A DNA stretch of 21,119 nt from NCBI GenBank assembly GCA_030145365.1, contig JAQYVS010000011.1:1-21119 (forward strand). The letters are read 5' to 3'. Origin of the DNA: Desulfofustis sp. (GTDB lineage: Bacteria > Desulfobacterota > Desulfobulbia > Desulfobulbales > Desulfocapsaceae). The position numbers and the translations under genes were made by a program. Of this stretch, positions 7,036 to 14,260 are shown piece by piece. The notes beneath the pieces were generated by a model. The model was not told the origin of the DNA and did not search any database. It saw nothing but the letters and a program-made list of their open reading frames with translations. Within the stretch, counting starts at the first letter, position 1, and each line of letters opens with the position of its first letter.

Positions 7036-7077
7036 ATGCCCCGGTGGAAACAAGCGTTTCCATCGGGGCATCTTTTT
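7036..7077 (+). terminator. Strong rho-independent terminator after the 60-residue gene
   Basis: A 16-bp stem (7036-7051 with 7056-7071, one G-U pair) closes the tetraloop AAGC and is followed after one base by TTTTT. The arms begin ATGCCCCG and end CGGGGCAT. It isolates the small gene from the permease gene 30 bases downstream. Confidence 0.93.
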
Positions 7078-7106
7078 AAAACCAAGAGCAAGCGACCAGA
7101 ATCATT

Positions 7107-7883
7107 ATGGAGTTTGTTAATTTCTCCATAGAAATTTTTCTACTCCTCTTTCTGGCAGGAATGGTCGCCGGTTTTATTGATTCAATTGCCGGGGGCGGCG
7201 GACTTATTGCCCTGCCGGTTCTGCTCTTCATCGGCTTACCTCCCCAGTCGGCACTGGGTACCTTGAAACTTCAGGGAAGTTTTGGCACCTTTTCGGCCTC
7301 TTACAATTTCTTTAGAAAAGGCCATATCACATTAAAAGAAGCATTACCCGGTATACTCTTCACCCTTTCAGGAGCAAGCTGCGGAGCCCTGCTCGTGCAG
7401 ATGTTGAACCCCTATTTTCTGGAGCCACTGATCCCTGTTCTGCTGTTGGGCGTTTTTATCTACACCCTTTTTTCCAGCAAGATAGGTGAAAAAGATTGCC
7501 AATCGAAGATGAACTCTTTGCTCTATTATGGAATCTTTGGAGTGACGCTCGGCTTCTACGATGGGTTTTTCGGCCCGGGGACGGGATCTTTCTGGACGTT
7601 TTCGCTGATGACTCTCGCAGGTTACAATATGGTCAAGGCAGTCGGTTACACAAAGATCATGAATTTCACGAGCAATATCATTTCCTTAATTTGGTTTATT
7701 GCAGGCGGTAATGTTGTTTACGCCATAGGACTGACCATGGCAGCCGGTCAATTGATCGGTGCCCGTATCGGCTCAAATCTTGCCATTTCAAATGGTAAAA
7801 GAATTATTAAACCCCTGTATCTAACAGTGGTTTTTGTTACTATTGTACGGCTTCTCTATACCAATTTCATCTCAATGACCTAG
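7107..7883 (+). CDS. TauE/SafE-family (TSUP) membrane permease
   Basis: This 258-residue integral membrane protein has about eight hydrophobic segments. It carries two signatures of the TSUP family: an early glycine-rich turn (GFIDSIAGGGGLIALP, about 18-33) and its repeat in the second half (GFYDGFFGPGTGSFW). Family members such as YfcA, TauE and SafE are proposed to move sulfite, sulfonates or other organosulfur anions across the cytoplasmic membrane. A sulfur compound is plausible in a sulfur-metabolising bacterium, but the substrate is not visible in sequence. No clear Shine-Dalgarno precedes ATG 7107. Its TAG stop is 5 bases from the start of the YbaK-like gene, so the two are co-transcribed. 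Confidence 0.9.
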   Translation: MEFVNFSIEIFLLLFLAGMVAGFIDSIAGGGGLIALPVLLFIGLPPQSALGTLKLQGSFGTFSASYNFFRKGHITLKEALPGILFTLSGASCGALLVQMLNPYFLEPLIPVLLLGVFIYTLFSSKIGEKDCQSKMNSLLYYGIFGVTLGFYDGFFGPGTGSFWTFSLMTLAGYNMVKAVGYTKIMNFTSNIISLIWFIAGGNVVYAIGLTMAAGQLIGARIGSNLAISNGKRIIKPLYLTVVFVTIVRLLYTNFISMT

Positions 7884-7888
7884 AGAAA

Positions 7889-8353
7889 ATGACTCCTGCC
7901 ATTAACGATCTAAAGAAAAGAAAAATCTCTTTTACTCTACATAAATATATCCACGACCCGGCCCATCAATCCTATGGCCTCGAGGCAGCAGAGAAGCTAA
8001 ATCTTGATCCGGAGCGGGTATTGAAGACGTTGGTGGTTCAACTTGATAATAATGAACTGGGAGTTGCCATAGTGCCGGTAACCAGACAGCTCAACATGAA
8101 AGCATTGGCAAAGTTTTTCGGGGTAAAAAAAATCTCGATGGCAGAAGGTATATTAGTTGAAAAATCAACAGGTTACGTTCTAGGCGGGGTGAGTCCACTG
8201 GCACAGAAGAAGCGCCTGAAAACGGTGCTGGACAGCTCGGCTGAGAAATACCAAACCATCTTTGTCAGCGGCGGACGGCGTGGCCTGGAAATTGAGCTTA
8301 AGCCGACAGATCTTCTCAGACTGACAGGAGCAGCAACTGCTGCAGTCAGTTGA
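7889..8353 (+). CDS. ybaK: YbaK-type Cys-tRNA deacylase
   Basis: This 154-residue protein matches the YbaK/EbsC editing domain, which hydrolyses Cys-tRNA(Pro) (and Cys-tRNA(Cys)) to keep prolyl-tRNA free of cysteine. Lys46 in RVLKTLV sits exactly where the essential lysine of E. coli YbaK is found. The family's YVLGGVSPL motif appears as GYVLGGVSPLAQKK, and SGGRRGLEIEL follows near the end. The length is normal. It follows the TSUP permease by 5 bases with no Shine-Dalgarno of its own beyond an A-rich AGAGAAA, suggesting coupled translation. Its stop converges on the cooC stop with one base between. The family call is firm; a role beyond trans-editing is not indicated. Confidence 0.93.
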   Translation: MTPAINDLKKRKISFTLHKYIHDPAHQSYGLEAAEKLNLDPERVLKTLVVQLDNNELGVAIVPVTRQLNMKALAKFFGVKKISMAEGILVEKSTGYVLGGVSPLAQKKRLKTVLDSSAEKYQTIFVSGGRRGLEIELKPTDLLRLTGAATAAVS

Positions 8354-8354
8354 T

Positions 8355-9140
8355 CTATTTCTGATCTCTGTAGGACATTAATCTGGAGGTTATTGAAGAC
8401 AGTTCTTGAGGTGCCTGATTGATGTCGTCAAAAGGACGCTTCCCATACCGGTCGGCATCAATAATCTCGTCATGTTCCGGTAAAAATCCGATAATTTCAA
8501 AATCAGCCAGGGTTGATTTTATCAGTTCCTTATCTTCATCGTTCTTGATTCGGTTTCCCAGTACCACGATTCTCTTGATACCAATGTCTTGACCGAGTTT
8601 TTTTATTTTCTCAGCCGCCAGTCTGCTCCTCGCACCGGGATTTACCACGATTACCAGGGCATCAACATAGGCCGAAGTTCCCCTACCCAGATGCTCCACT
8701 CCCGCTTCCATATCCATCAAGACAATATCATCGCGAACCAATACCAGGTGAGTCATCAAGGCCTTTAAGATTGTACTCTCCGGGCATATACAGCCGCTAC
8801 CGCCCTGTTGAACCGTACCCATAACCAGCAGTTTTACCCGATCTCGTTCACGGGAAAAACGCTCAGGGATATCATCTACTTTCGGATTCAGGGTAAAAAA
8901 CCCGCCCATGGTACCCGGTTCTGCACCGGTTCGTTCTGCAATGAGCTCCCGAAGTTCAGCAATTGGTGTGATCGGTTCATGTTCATCGATGCCTAATGCT
9001 GCAGCCAGATTCGAGACAGGGTCTGCATCGATTGCGATCACCTTATTATCAGCATCAGAAGCAAGACTTCTTGCCAATAGAGCAGAAATCGTTGTCTTAC
9101 CGACTCCCCCCTTACCTCCAATTGCTATTTTCAATCCCAT
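8355..9140 (-). CDS. cooC: CooC-type nickel-insertion ATPase for CO dehydrogenase
   Basis: This 261-residue MinD/SIMIBI-class ATPase is needed to mature nickel sites of CO dehydrogenase (and acetyl-CoA synthase, where called AcsF). The deviant P-loop GKGGVGKTT is at residues 9-17. IAIDADP (35-41) is the switch region. GCICPE gives the Cys117-x-Cys119 pair that binds metal at the CooC dimer interface. MDMEAGVEHLGRG is the family's Walker B-like stretch. AGGAG lies 7 bases before ATG 9140. It is 33 bases downstream of a small unknown gene on the same strand. An intrinsic terminator separates both from the acs genes, so cooC appears to be a separate transcription unit next to its client operon. 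Confidence 0.94.
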   Translation of the reverse strand: MGLKIAIGGKGGVGKTTISALLARSLASDADNKVIAIDADPVSNLAAALGIDEHEPITPIAELRELIAERTGAEPGTMGGFFTLNPKVDDIPERFSRERDRVKLLVMGTVQQGGSGCICPESTILKALMTHLVLVRDDIVLMDMEAGVEHLGRGTSAYVDALVIVVNPGARSRLAAEKIKKLGQDIGIKRIVVLGNRIKNDEDKELIKSTLADFEIIGFLPEHDEIIDADRYGKRPFDDINQAPQELSSITSRLMSYRDQK

Positions 9141-9173
9141 CTCTCGTCTCCTGCCGGTCTTATCTATACAGCG

Positions 9174-9464
9174 TTATTTGATAACTTTTCCTTCACTGTC
9201 CACCATGGCAATGGTAAAACCGCTTTTTTCAGCATCTTGATTCAGTTCATCAAGGTGAATGGCCTGAACCTCATATTTTTCTCCCTTCTTTCTGGGAAGG
9301 CTTAAAAAACAATCGTTAGCTGCTTCTTTGCTGGGAAATGTTGGAATAAAATTTACTTCTTGTTCCTCACTGTAGAGTCCAAGATAGTGGCCATCTCCGT
9401 CCTTATCGCTGACAACAACCCAGACCCAGCCATCACTGTTTTTATTTTCTTCTTTCTTTTCCAT
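9174..9464 (-). CDS. Unrecognised 96-residue protein upstream of cooC
   Basis: The gene has two possible starts. ATG 9476 has no Shine-Dalgarno, while ATG 9464 (MEKKEENKN) has TAGGA close before it, so I chose the latter. The protein is soluble and lacks a signal peptide. A strand-rich core (DGWVWVVVSDKDGDGHYLG) is followed by SKEAANDCFLSLPRKKGEKYEV and a C-terminal VDSEGKVIK. DKDGDG resembles the start of a calcium-binding loop, but the acidic residue expected at the loop end is missing. I do not recognise the family. It is 33 bases upstream of cooC on the same strand and between cooC and the acs operon, so a role in CODH maturation or metal handling is a reasonable guess only. Confidence 0.75.
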   Translation of the reverse strand: MEKKEENKNSDGWVWVVVSDKDGDGHYLGLYSEEQEVNFIPTFPSKEAANDCFLSLPRKKGEKYEVQAIHLDELNQDAEKSGFTIAMVDSEGKVIK

Positions 9465-9525
9465 TTGTCCTACCATTAATCGTATTAATCATCGGTGGTT
9501 TTCGTTTTTGCCAACTTTAATCACG

Positions 9526-9566
9526 AAAAAAAGAAAAGCCCCGTTCTTTTTAGAATGGGGCTTTTC
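9526..9566 (-). terminator. Intrinsic terminator closing the acs operon
   Basis: A 15-bp stem (9533-9547 with 9552-9566, one wobble pair) has a four-base loop. On the minus strand it is followed directly by seven Ts (9526-9532). It lies 20 bases after the acsE stop, so it ends the acs transcript before the cooC unit. On the plus strand the same stem ends in TTTT and could work weakly the other way. Confidence 0.93.
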
Positions 9567-9585
9567 GTCCAAACAGAGAGTATTG

Positions 9586-10476
9586 CTAAATTTCCAGATA
9601 CGAATCTGAGAACAGAGCCTCTCCCATGATGACTTTAACGGTCTTGACGTAATCGGCCAATTCCTTATCAAGCGAGGACAGATCGGCTGCAGTGCCGTCC
9701 ATCGACTGATGGACGATGTCAACAATCTCCGGACGCTTTCCTTTAGCCACCGCGGTGAGATTTTCATCAAGCGGATCGCTGATAACCGCTTTCATACCGT
9801 AACGCTCGAGCATGATCATATAGGTGGTATTAAGAATCGGACGCAGTTCGACCGGCGGTCCATTCGAGATGTTGGAGAGTCCGCAGGTGGACTTGACGCC
9901 CGGTGCGATGTCATCAAGCATCATCTGGAAATCCAGCAGGCTGACCAGCTGGGCCTGCTGGATGTTTACCGGGGTAACAATACCGTCTACCCAGATCCGT
10001 TCATTCTCTATGCCGGCTTCATTGGCTGCATACAGGAGTTCAACGGCCAGAGCGGCACGCTCATTTTCATCGCGAGGCAAACCGTCCGGTCCCCAGAGCA
10101 GGGCAACCATATCAGCATTGTATTCAGCGGCAATCGGCAGCATGGCTTCGTAGCGCTCTGCCCGAGCCATAATTGAATTGACGATGTGCGGTTTGTCGCA
10201 GGGTTTAAGAACCTTCAACCCCTCTTCTATGGCAGCGATATTTGAAGTATCAAGCAGAAGCGGAATATCGGGTACAACTTCCTGCACAACCTCACAGACC
10301 CACGGCATTAATTCGTGACCGTCCTTTTTTGCCGGTCCCAGATTAATGTCGATATAATCCATGCCTTTCTCTTTCTGATCAAGCGCCTCAGCCTGAATCG
10401 GCTTCGGATCACGAGCCTTGTAAGCGGCGCCAATCACCGTAGAGATGACATTTAGGCTTTCACCGAAAAGAATCAT
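9586..10476 (-). CDS. acsE: Methyl-tetrahydrofolate:corrinoid/iron-sulfur protein methyltransferase
   Basis: AcsE transfers the N5-methyl group of methyl-tetrahydrofolate to Co(I) of the corrinoid iron-sulfur protein, joining the methyl and carbonyl branches of the Wood-Ljungdahl pathway. The 296-residue protein is a pterin-binding TIM barrel. It shows the family N-terminus (MILFGESLN), DINLGPA (43-49), the pterin-binding LLDTSN (74-79) and GLSNIS (199-204), whose Asn202 corresponds to the asparagine that helps activate the methyl group in Moorella. It is about 30 residues longer than the Moorella enzyme, partly at the C-terminus. AAAGGAG precedes ATG 10476. It is the last gene of the acs run, 93 bases after acsC and just before the terminator. 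Confidence 0.94.
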   Translation of the reverse strand: MILFGESLNVISTVIGAAYKARDPKPIQAEALDQKEKGMDYIDINLGPAKKDGHELMPWVCEVVQEVVPDIPLLLDTSNIAAIEEGLKVLKPCDKPHIVNSIMARAERYEAMLPIAAEYNADMVALLWGPDGLPRDENERAALAVELLYAANEAGIENERIWVDGIVTPVNIQQAQLVSLLDFQMMLDDIAPGVKSTCGLSNISNGPPVELRPILNTTYMIMLERYGMKAVISDPLDENLTAVAKGKRPEIVDIVHQSMDGTAADLSSLDKELADYVKTVKVIMGEALFSDSYLEI

Positions 10477-10569
10477 AGTCTCTCCTTTACTCTATAAGTT
10501 TTACCCGATAAGTCGGATCAATGGGCCATCCAGCACTCGTGAATTAGCCCCTTTGCGGGATAACAACAA

Positions 10570-11910
10570 TTACAATGCTTTTAAGAAGCCAGGAATATGT
10601 GCCGCCTCTCTGGGACCGACAGTGACGGTCCAGCCAGGGAGCTCTTCTTCCACGTCCGCAACAATAGCTGCCGCGTATCCCGGAATTACTACTTCAGTAT
10701 GTTTGACCTTATCGGCGATACCACACTTCTTGATAAAGAGCCCGACATCATCGCCACTGAATTTTCCGGCCGCCCAGGCTGTGAGAACCGACAATCCTTC
10801 TGAATCCTTAATCAACAGCCAGGTTGGAACTCTGGAGGCTTCTATTTCACCTGAGACAATAAAGTAGGTCAAAGCGAAATTGGTCGTCACCAGAATCGGA
10901 GAATTCTCATCGGGTTTACCGATTTCAAAAATCCCCTCATCTACCATCATCGGACGTTGCGGATCGGTGAAGATATTAAGACGTTCAAGCATCAGCGGAA
11001 ATATCGCTTCTGTACTCAGATCTGACAAGACAACAATGCCGCCGTATTTTGACACATACATACCGGCAATGAGTGTTTCCATATCAATGTTTGAGGTCAT
11101 TTCGCACGGAAAAGCAATGGTCGGAAAACCGACTGAGCGGTTACTGTCCTTAAGAGCCGCCCGCCGCAGAGCCACCATGTCCTCCAGAGCCTGCTTAATT
11201 TCCCGGGAACCGGGATCAATAACCAGATCTTTCACTCCCATTCCCGTCAACTTGTCACTCAGAGCGATCAAGCCGTCTATGGAATCCGCCTTGATTGCCA
11301 ACGGTAGTTCGCTGTCTAGAGCCAGCTTAGCGAACGCTTCAGCATTTGCTTCCGTGGCGGTATAGATGAGTGGGCGTTTAAAACTGCAGGCCTCAATACC
11401 TGCTGCCATTACATCGGCATCCTCACTCATTAAAATAACGTTGAACTCCGAAGTCTCAGCGATCAGTTTGGCAAGGGCGGCAAATGCATCCTTGTCACCA
11501 TTAACATCTTTAACTGCTGCCAACTCCGGTCTCAGATTCAGTCCGACGCGTTCATACTGCAGGGCATTCCAGCCTTTTAGTTTGGCTTCTACGTCAGCTG
11601 CCGGGGTATCGGAAGTTACCAGACCGGCGAACATGGTCTGATTGTAAAAGGTTTTGTCATGCCGGTACAATACCGTCTCACCGCCGGTTTTGGCGGTGCG
11701 AACTCCCTTGCCGACTTCCACCTGGCGAATCGGCGGAGCCGATGCTTCTTCCAATTGAGCACGGGCCTCATCGGAAACGTACGGACAGGCGTCGAGTTCC
11801 GCCTTGCCTGATGCCAGATTCATTGCAAAGGCAAGACATGTTGGAACCCCGCACTCCTTGCAGTTCGTTTTCGGCAGGAGTTTAAAAATCTGCATTCCTG
11901 TTAATGCCAT
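10570..11910 (-). CDS. acsC: Corrinoid iron-sulfur protein large subunit
   Basis: AcsC is the gamma subunit of the corrinoid iron-sulfur protein that carries the methyl group between AcsE and AcsB. The 446-residue protein begins with the [4Fe-4S] domain: Cys17, Cys20, Cys25 and Cys42 (KTNCKECGVPTCLAFAM and later ACPY). That cluster is used for reductive reactivation of cobalt. A TIM-barrel domain follows, and the C-terminal part (about 330-446, with GKFSGDDVGLFIKKCGI and VVIPGYAAAI) is the cobamide-binding domain. The length is normal. GGAGAG precedes ATG 11910. An 84-base gap with a GC-rich hairpin separates it from acsB upstream. Confidence 0.96.
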   Translation of the reverse strand: MALTGMQIFKLLPKTNCKECGVPTCLAFAMNLASGKAELDACPYVSDEARAQLEEASAPPIRQVEVGKGVRTAKTGGETVLYRHDKTFYNQTMFAGLVTSDTPAADVEAKLKGWNALQYERVGLNLRPELAAVKDVNGDKDAFAALAKLIAETSEFNVILMSEDADVMAAGIEACSFKRPLIYTATEANAEAFAKLALDSELPLAIKADSIDGLIALSDKLTGMGVKDLVIDPGSREIKQALEDMVALRRAALKDSNRSVGFPTIAFPCEMTSNIDMETLIAGMYVSKYGGIVVLSDLSTEAIFPLMLERLNIFTDPQRPMMVDEGIFEIGKPDENSPILVTTNFALTYFIVSGEIEASRVPTWLLIKDSEGLSVLTAWAAGKFSGDDVGLFIKKCGIADKVKHTEVVIPGYAAAIVADVEEELPGWTVTVGPREAAHIPGFLKAL

Positions 11911-11952
11911 TGGTATACTCTCCTCTTCTGTTTTTCGGGTCGTGAAAACAGA

Positions 11953-11979
11953 GCCGGCCGCAAGATCTCTGCGGCCGGC
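11953..11979 (-). terminator. GC-rich intercistronic hairpin between acsB and acsC
   Basis: GCCGGCCGCA and TGCGGCCGGC (11953-11962 and 11970-11979) form a perfect 10-bp stem with a 7-base loop. On the coding strand it is followed by TCTG and then a short TTTT, so it could act as a leaky terminator. It could also be an RNase-stop structure that sets acsB above acsC and acsE levels. It lies right after three tandem TAA stop codons of acsB (11989-11997). Which of the two roles applies cannot be decided from sequence. Confidence 0.6.
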
Positions 11980-11994
11980 CGGGGCCCGTTATTA

Positions 11995-14208
11995 TTAGGC
12001 GATCAGCGGCTCCATGTTCAAGGCTGGATGTCCTTTCTCCTGGAGGAAGGGCATGATTTCTTCTTCAGTTATACCGACGGTTTCGTCGGCGATCATATCG
12101 GCGAAATTCTCTACTCCCATCGCCTTACCACGAGCATTGAGTCGATCGTAGATCTCATCCTTGAGAATTTTCGGCATCCAAACCATGCGCAGAAGTCCGC
12201 CATCACCGAGGATAAATTTGCCCTGCGTGATGTTAAATTTGGAATGTCCGACAAAACCAGGTGAAGAAGCACCACCACCCATGACACCCGCCAGTGTGGT
12301 AAACTTCATACCACAAGGTGTCTCACCAGCATAATCACGGCCAACAGTCATTATACCGTTGCAGGACGGCAGCATCGCAGCGATAGCTTCACAGCAACCG
12401 CAGGTTGTCATCGGGGCATTGACCATTGAATAGAAGTTATAACTTTCAATGGCACCTTTTGACGCGCTTTTGATGAATTCATCAACACCTTCAAAACGGC
12501 CAAGCTCTGGGTCAAGGACCTTGCCTTTCTGAATCGGCTGGTTCGGTCCGGTGGGGTTGATCTCAAAAGAGGCCTTACAGTCCATCCAGTTGTATGCGCC
12601 ACAGAGACCGGTACGTTCCGGGCTCACCGAGCAGACATGGCTTGGCGCGAAAGACTGACAGAGTGTACAGGAGTAAAATGTTTCAACGTCTTCATCAGTC
12701 ATATTATCAACACGCTCGTCACGCGTCTTGTATTCAGCTCGAGCCCGTTTCGTCAGCTTGTCAACATCCTCTTTATTTGAATAAAGAGTTACTTGCACCT
12801 TATCGACAATCTTCTGAAAGTCCTGATGAAACTTGGCATGCAGAACCACACCGATATCCTTCAGGCTAAAACCTTTTTCAATCGCCGCCTTACTGATACG
12901 AACCCATGAGATATCACGCTGACCAATGTGCATGATTCCCTGGATATAGTTAATCAGATGATGGATTTGACGCTCCAAGATCGGCTCGAAATCAGTCTGG
13001 AATTCACGTCCGGCTATCTGTACATAAATACCCAGTGGGAAGGTATCTCCTTCCTTCAGATCTGTGATATCAGGACCGACAACTTCAACCTTGGCATCTT
13101 CTATCTCACCCATATCGGCCATTTTAACCAGCTCGGTACACTGGGTCTTACCACCACCCGTCTGAGCATGAAGATCCGCGCCACGTACACGCTCACCCTC
13201 AAATGCAGGGCCAAACGCAAGCGGAATGTCGATCTCGGTTACATTGATTTTCAGGCCACGTACTTCAACTGATCTCTGACAGATCTCGTCGTGCGGTACA
13301 TTCGCAACAACATGTTCGTAGGTACAGATACCGGTCGGCAGGATCTCAGGAATATCGGTATCGGCCAAGGTCGGGAAACCCCAGTTGACACAACCGGCTG
13401 CGGCAACAGCCCATTCGGTACCGACATCGCCCAGAGCATTGACGAAGGCGAAAATACGATTCTTGTTATACATCAACATTCGGCGGTAATCGCCAGGCTC
13501 AACACCACCAAAGGCCATGGCTGCCCTGTTGGCAAAACCAAGGGCAAAGATGGCCGAGGAAATATCTGGACCAAACGGTACGATACGGGTATTCCAACCA
13601 ATCTGCATACCTGCCTGCAGACATTGTTCAACCGCGGTTTTGCCGTTATGGTTGGCGGCGCAGAAAATGTAGAGGCTCTTCTTTTGATAATCTTCAATGA
13701 TCATCTTGGCTGTCTCCGCATCCGGGGCAGCGCCAACTACAGCTGCAAAACCAGGTGCCGAACCGTCAACAAATTCAACACCACGCTTTCTCAAAATAGT
13801 GTCATCAGCCGGACCAACCCAGATTTTACCTGCATCGGTATCCGGATCTTCTGTAAAAGTATAAAAATCCGGCTCATTTAAAATGCGAATGGCTTCCTGA
13901 ACTTCATAAGCAAAGAGACCAGCCATACCGGCATCCAGAAGTGGTCCAAGATACGGGAGATGGTTCGCTCCTTTTACATGCGGGGGCAGAAGTCCCCGAG
14001 CAAAGTCAAGAGGCTTTTTGAGATCTTCAAGAGTCTCACATTTCATACCAGTAAGTGAATAGATCACCGGCAGGTAGTAAGCGGTATTGCCGAAGCCGAT
14101 CTGCGTGGACGCATCGTAGGATTCGAGTGCTTTTTCAAGCTCACCTTCAACCTGGGATACGACCTTATAACCGCCTTGGATCGCTGCAAATGCTACTAAT
14201 CGTGACAT
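11995..14208 (-). CDS. acsB: Acetyl-CoA synthase (CODH/ACS beta subunit), bacterial long form
   Basis: AcsB condenses a methyl group from AcsCD, CO from CooS and CoA into acetyl-CoA at the A-cluster ([4Fe-4S] bridged to two nickels). The 737-residue protein includes the N-terminal CODH-contacting domain absent from archaeal forms. Ligands are all present: Cys514, Cys517, Cys526 and Cys536 in SCTLCQSF, SHVCS and TGLCGAY, and the Cys603-Gly-Cys605 nickel motif in TTCGCCEAI. The spacings equal those of Moorella AcsB (506/509/518/528/595/597 from memory), offset by 8. AAGGAGG precedes ATG 14208. It lies 52 bases after cooS. It ends in three consecutive TAA codons. It is expected to form the alpha2beta2 complex with the CO dehydrogenase encoded just upstream. 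Confidence 0.97.
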   Translation of the reverse strand: MSRLVAFAAIQGGYKVVSQVEGELEKALESYDASTQIGFGNTAYYLPVIYSLTGMKCETLEDLKKPLDFARGLLPPHVKGANHLPYLGPLLDAGMAGLFAYEVQEAIRILNEPDFYTFTEDPDTDAGKIWVGPADDTILRKRGVEFVDGSAPGFAAVVGAAPDAETAKMIIEDYQKKSLYIFCAANHNGKTAVEQCLQAGMQIGWNTRIVPFGPDISSAIFALGFANRAAMAFGGVEPGDYRRMLMYNKNRIFAFVNALGDVGTEWAVAAAGCVNWGFPTLADTDIPEILPTGICTYEHVVANVPHDEICQRSVEVRGLKINVTEIDIPLAFGPAFEGERVRGADLHAQTGGGKTQCTELVKMADMGEIEDAKVEVVGPDITDLKEGDTFPLGIYVQIAGREFQTDFEPILERQIHHLINYIQGIMHIGQRDISWVRISKAAIEKGFSLKDIGVVLHAKFHQDFQKIVDKVQVTLYSNKEDVDKLTKRARAEYKTRDERVDNMTDEDVETFYSCTLCQSFAPSHVCSVSPERTGLCGAYNWMDCKASFEINPTGPNQPIQKGKVLDPELGRFEGVDEFIKSASKGAIESYNFYSMVNAPMTTCGCCEAIAAMLPSCNGIMTVGRDYAGETPCGMKFTTLAGVMGGGASSPGFVGHSKFNITQGKFILGDGGLLRMVWMPKILKDEIYDRLNARGKAMGVENFADMIADETVGITEEEIMPFLQEKGHPALNMEPLIA

Positions 14209-14260
14209 GCTTTCCTCCTTGTTTGAGGATTCTTATATGAATGATCTTTCAGTCGATTAC

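Noticed and set aside
6699..7091. 130-codon minus-strand frame opposite the 60-residue gene
   Set aside because: It runs across a strong terminator hairpin and the intergenic region, with no Shine-Dalgarno or domain. The plus-strand gene has both a Shine-Dalgarno and a terminator.
9380..9420. EF-hand calcium site in the small protein upstream of cooC
   Set aside because: DKDGDG fits the first half of the loop, but the acidic residue at the loop's twelfth position is missing and no flanking helices are evident.
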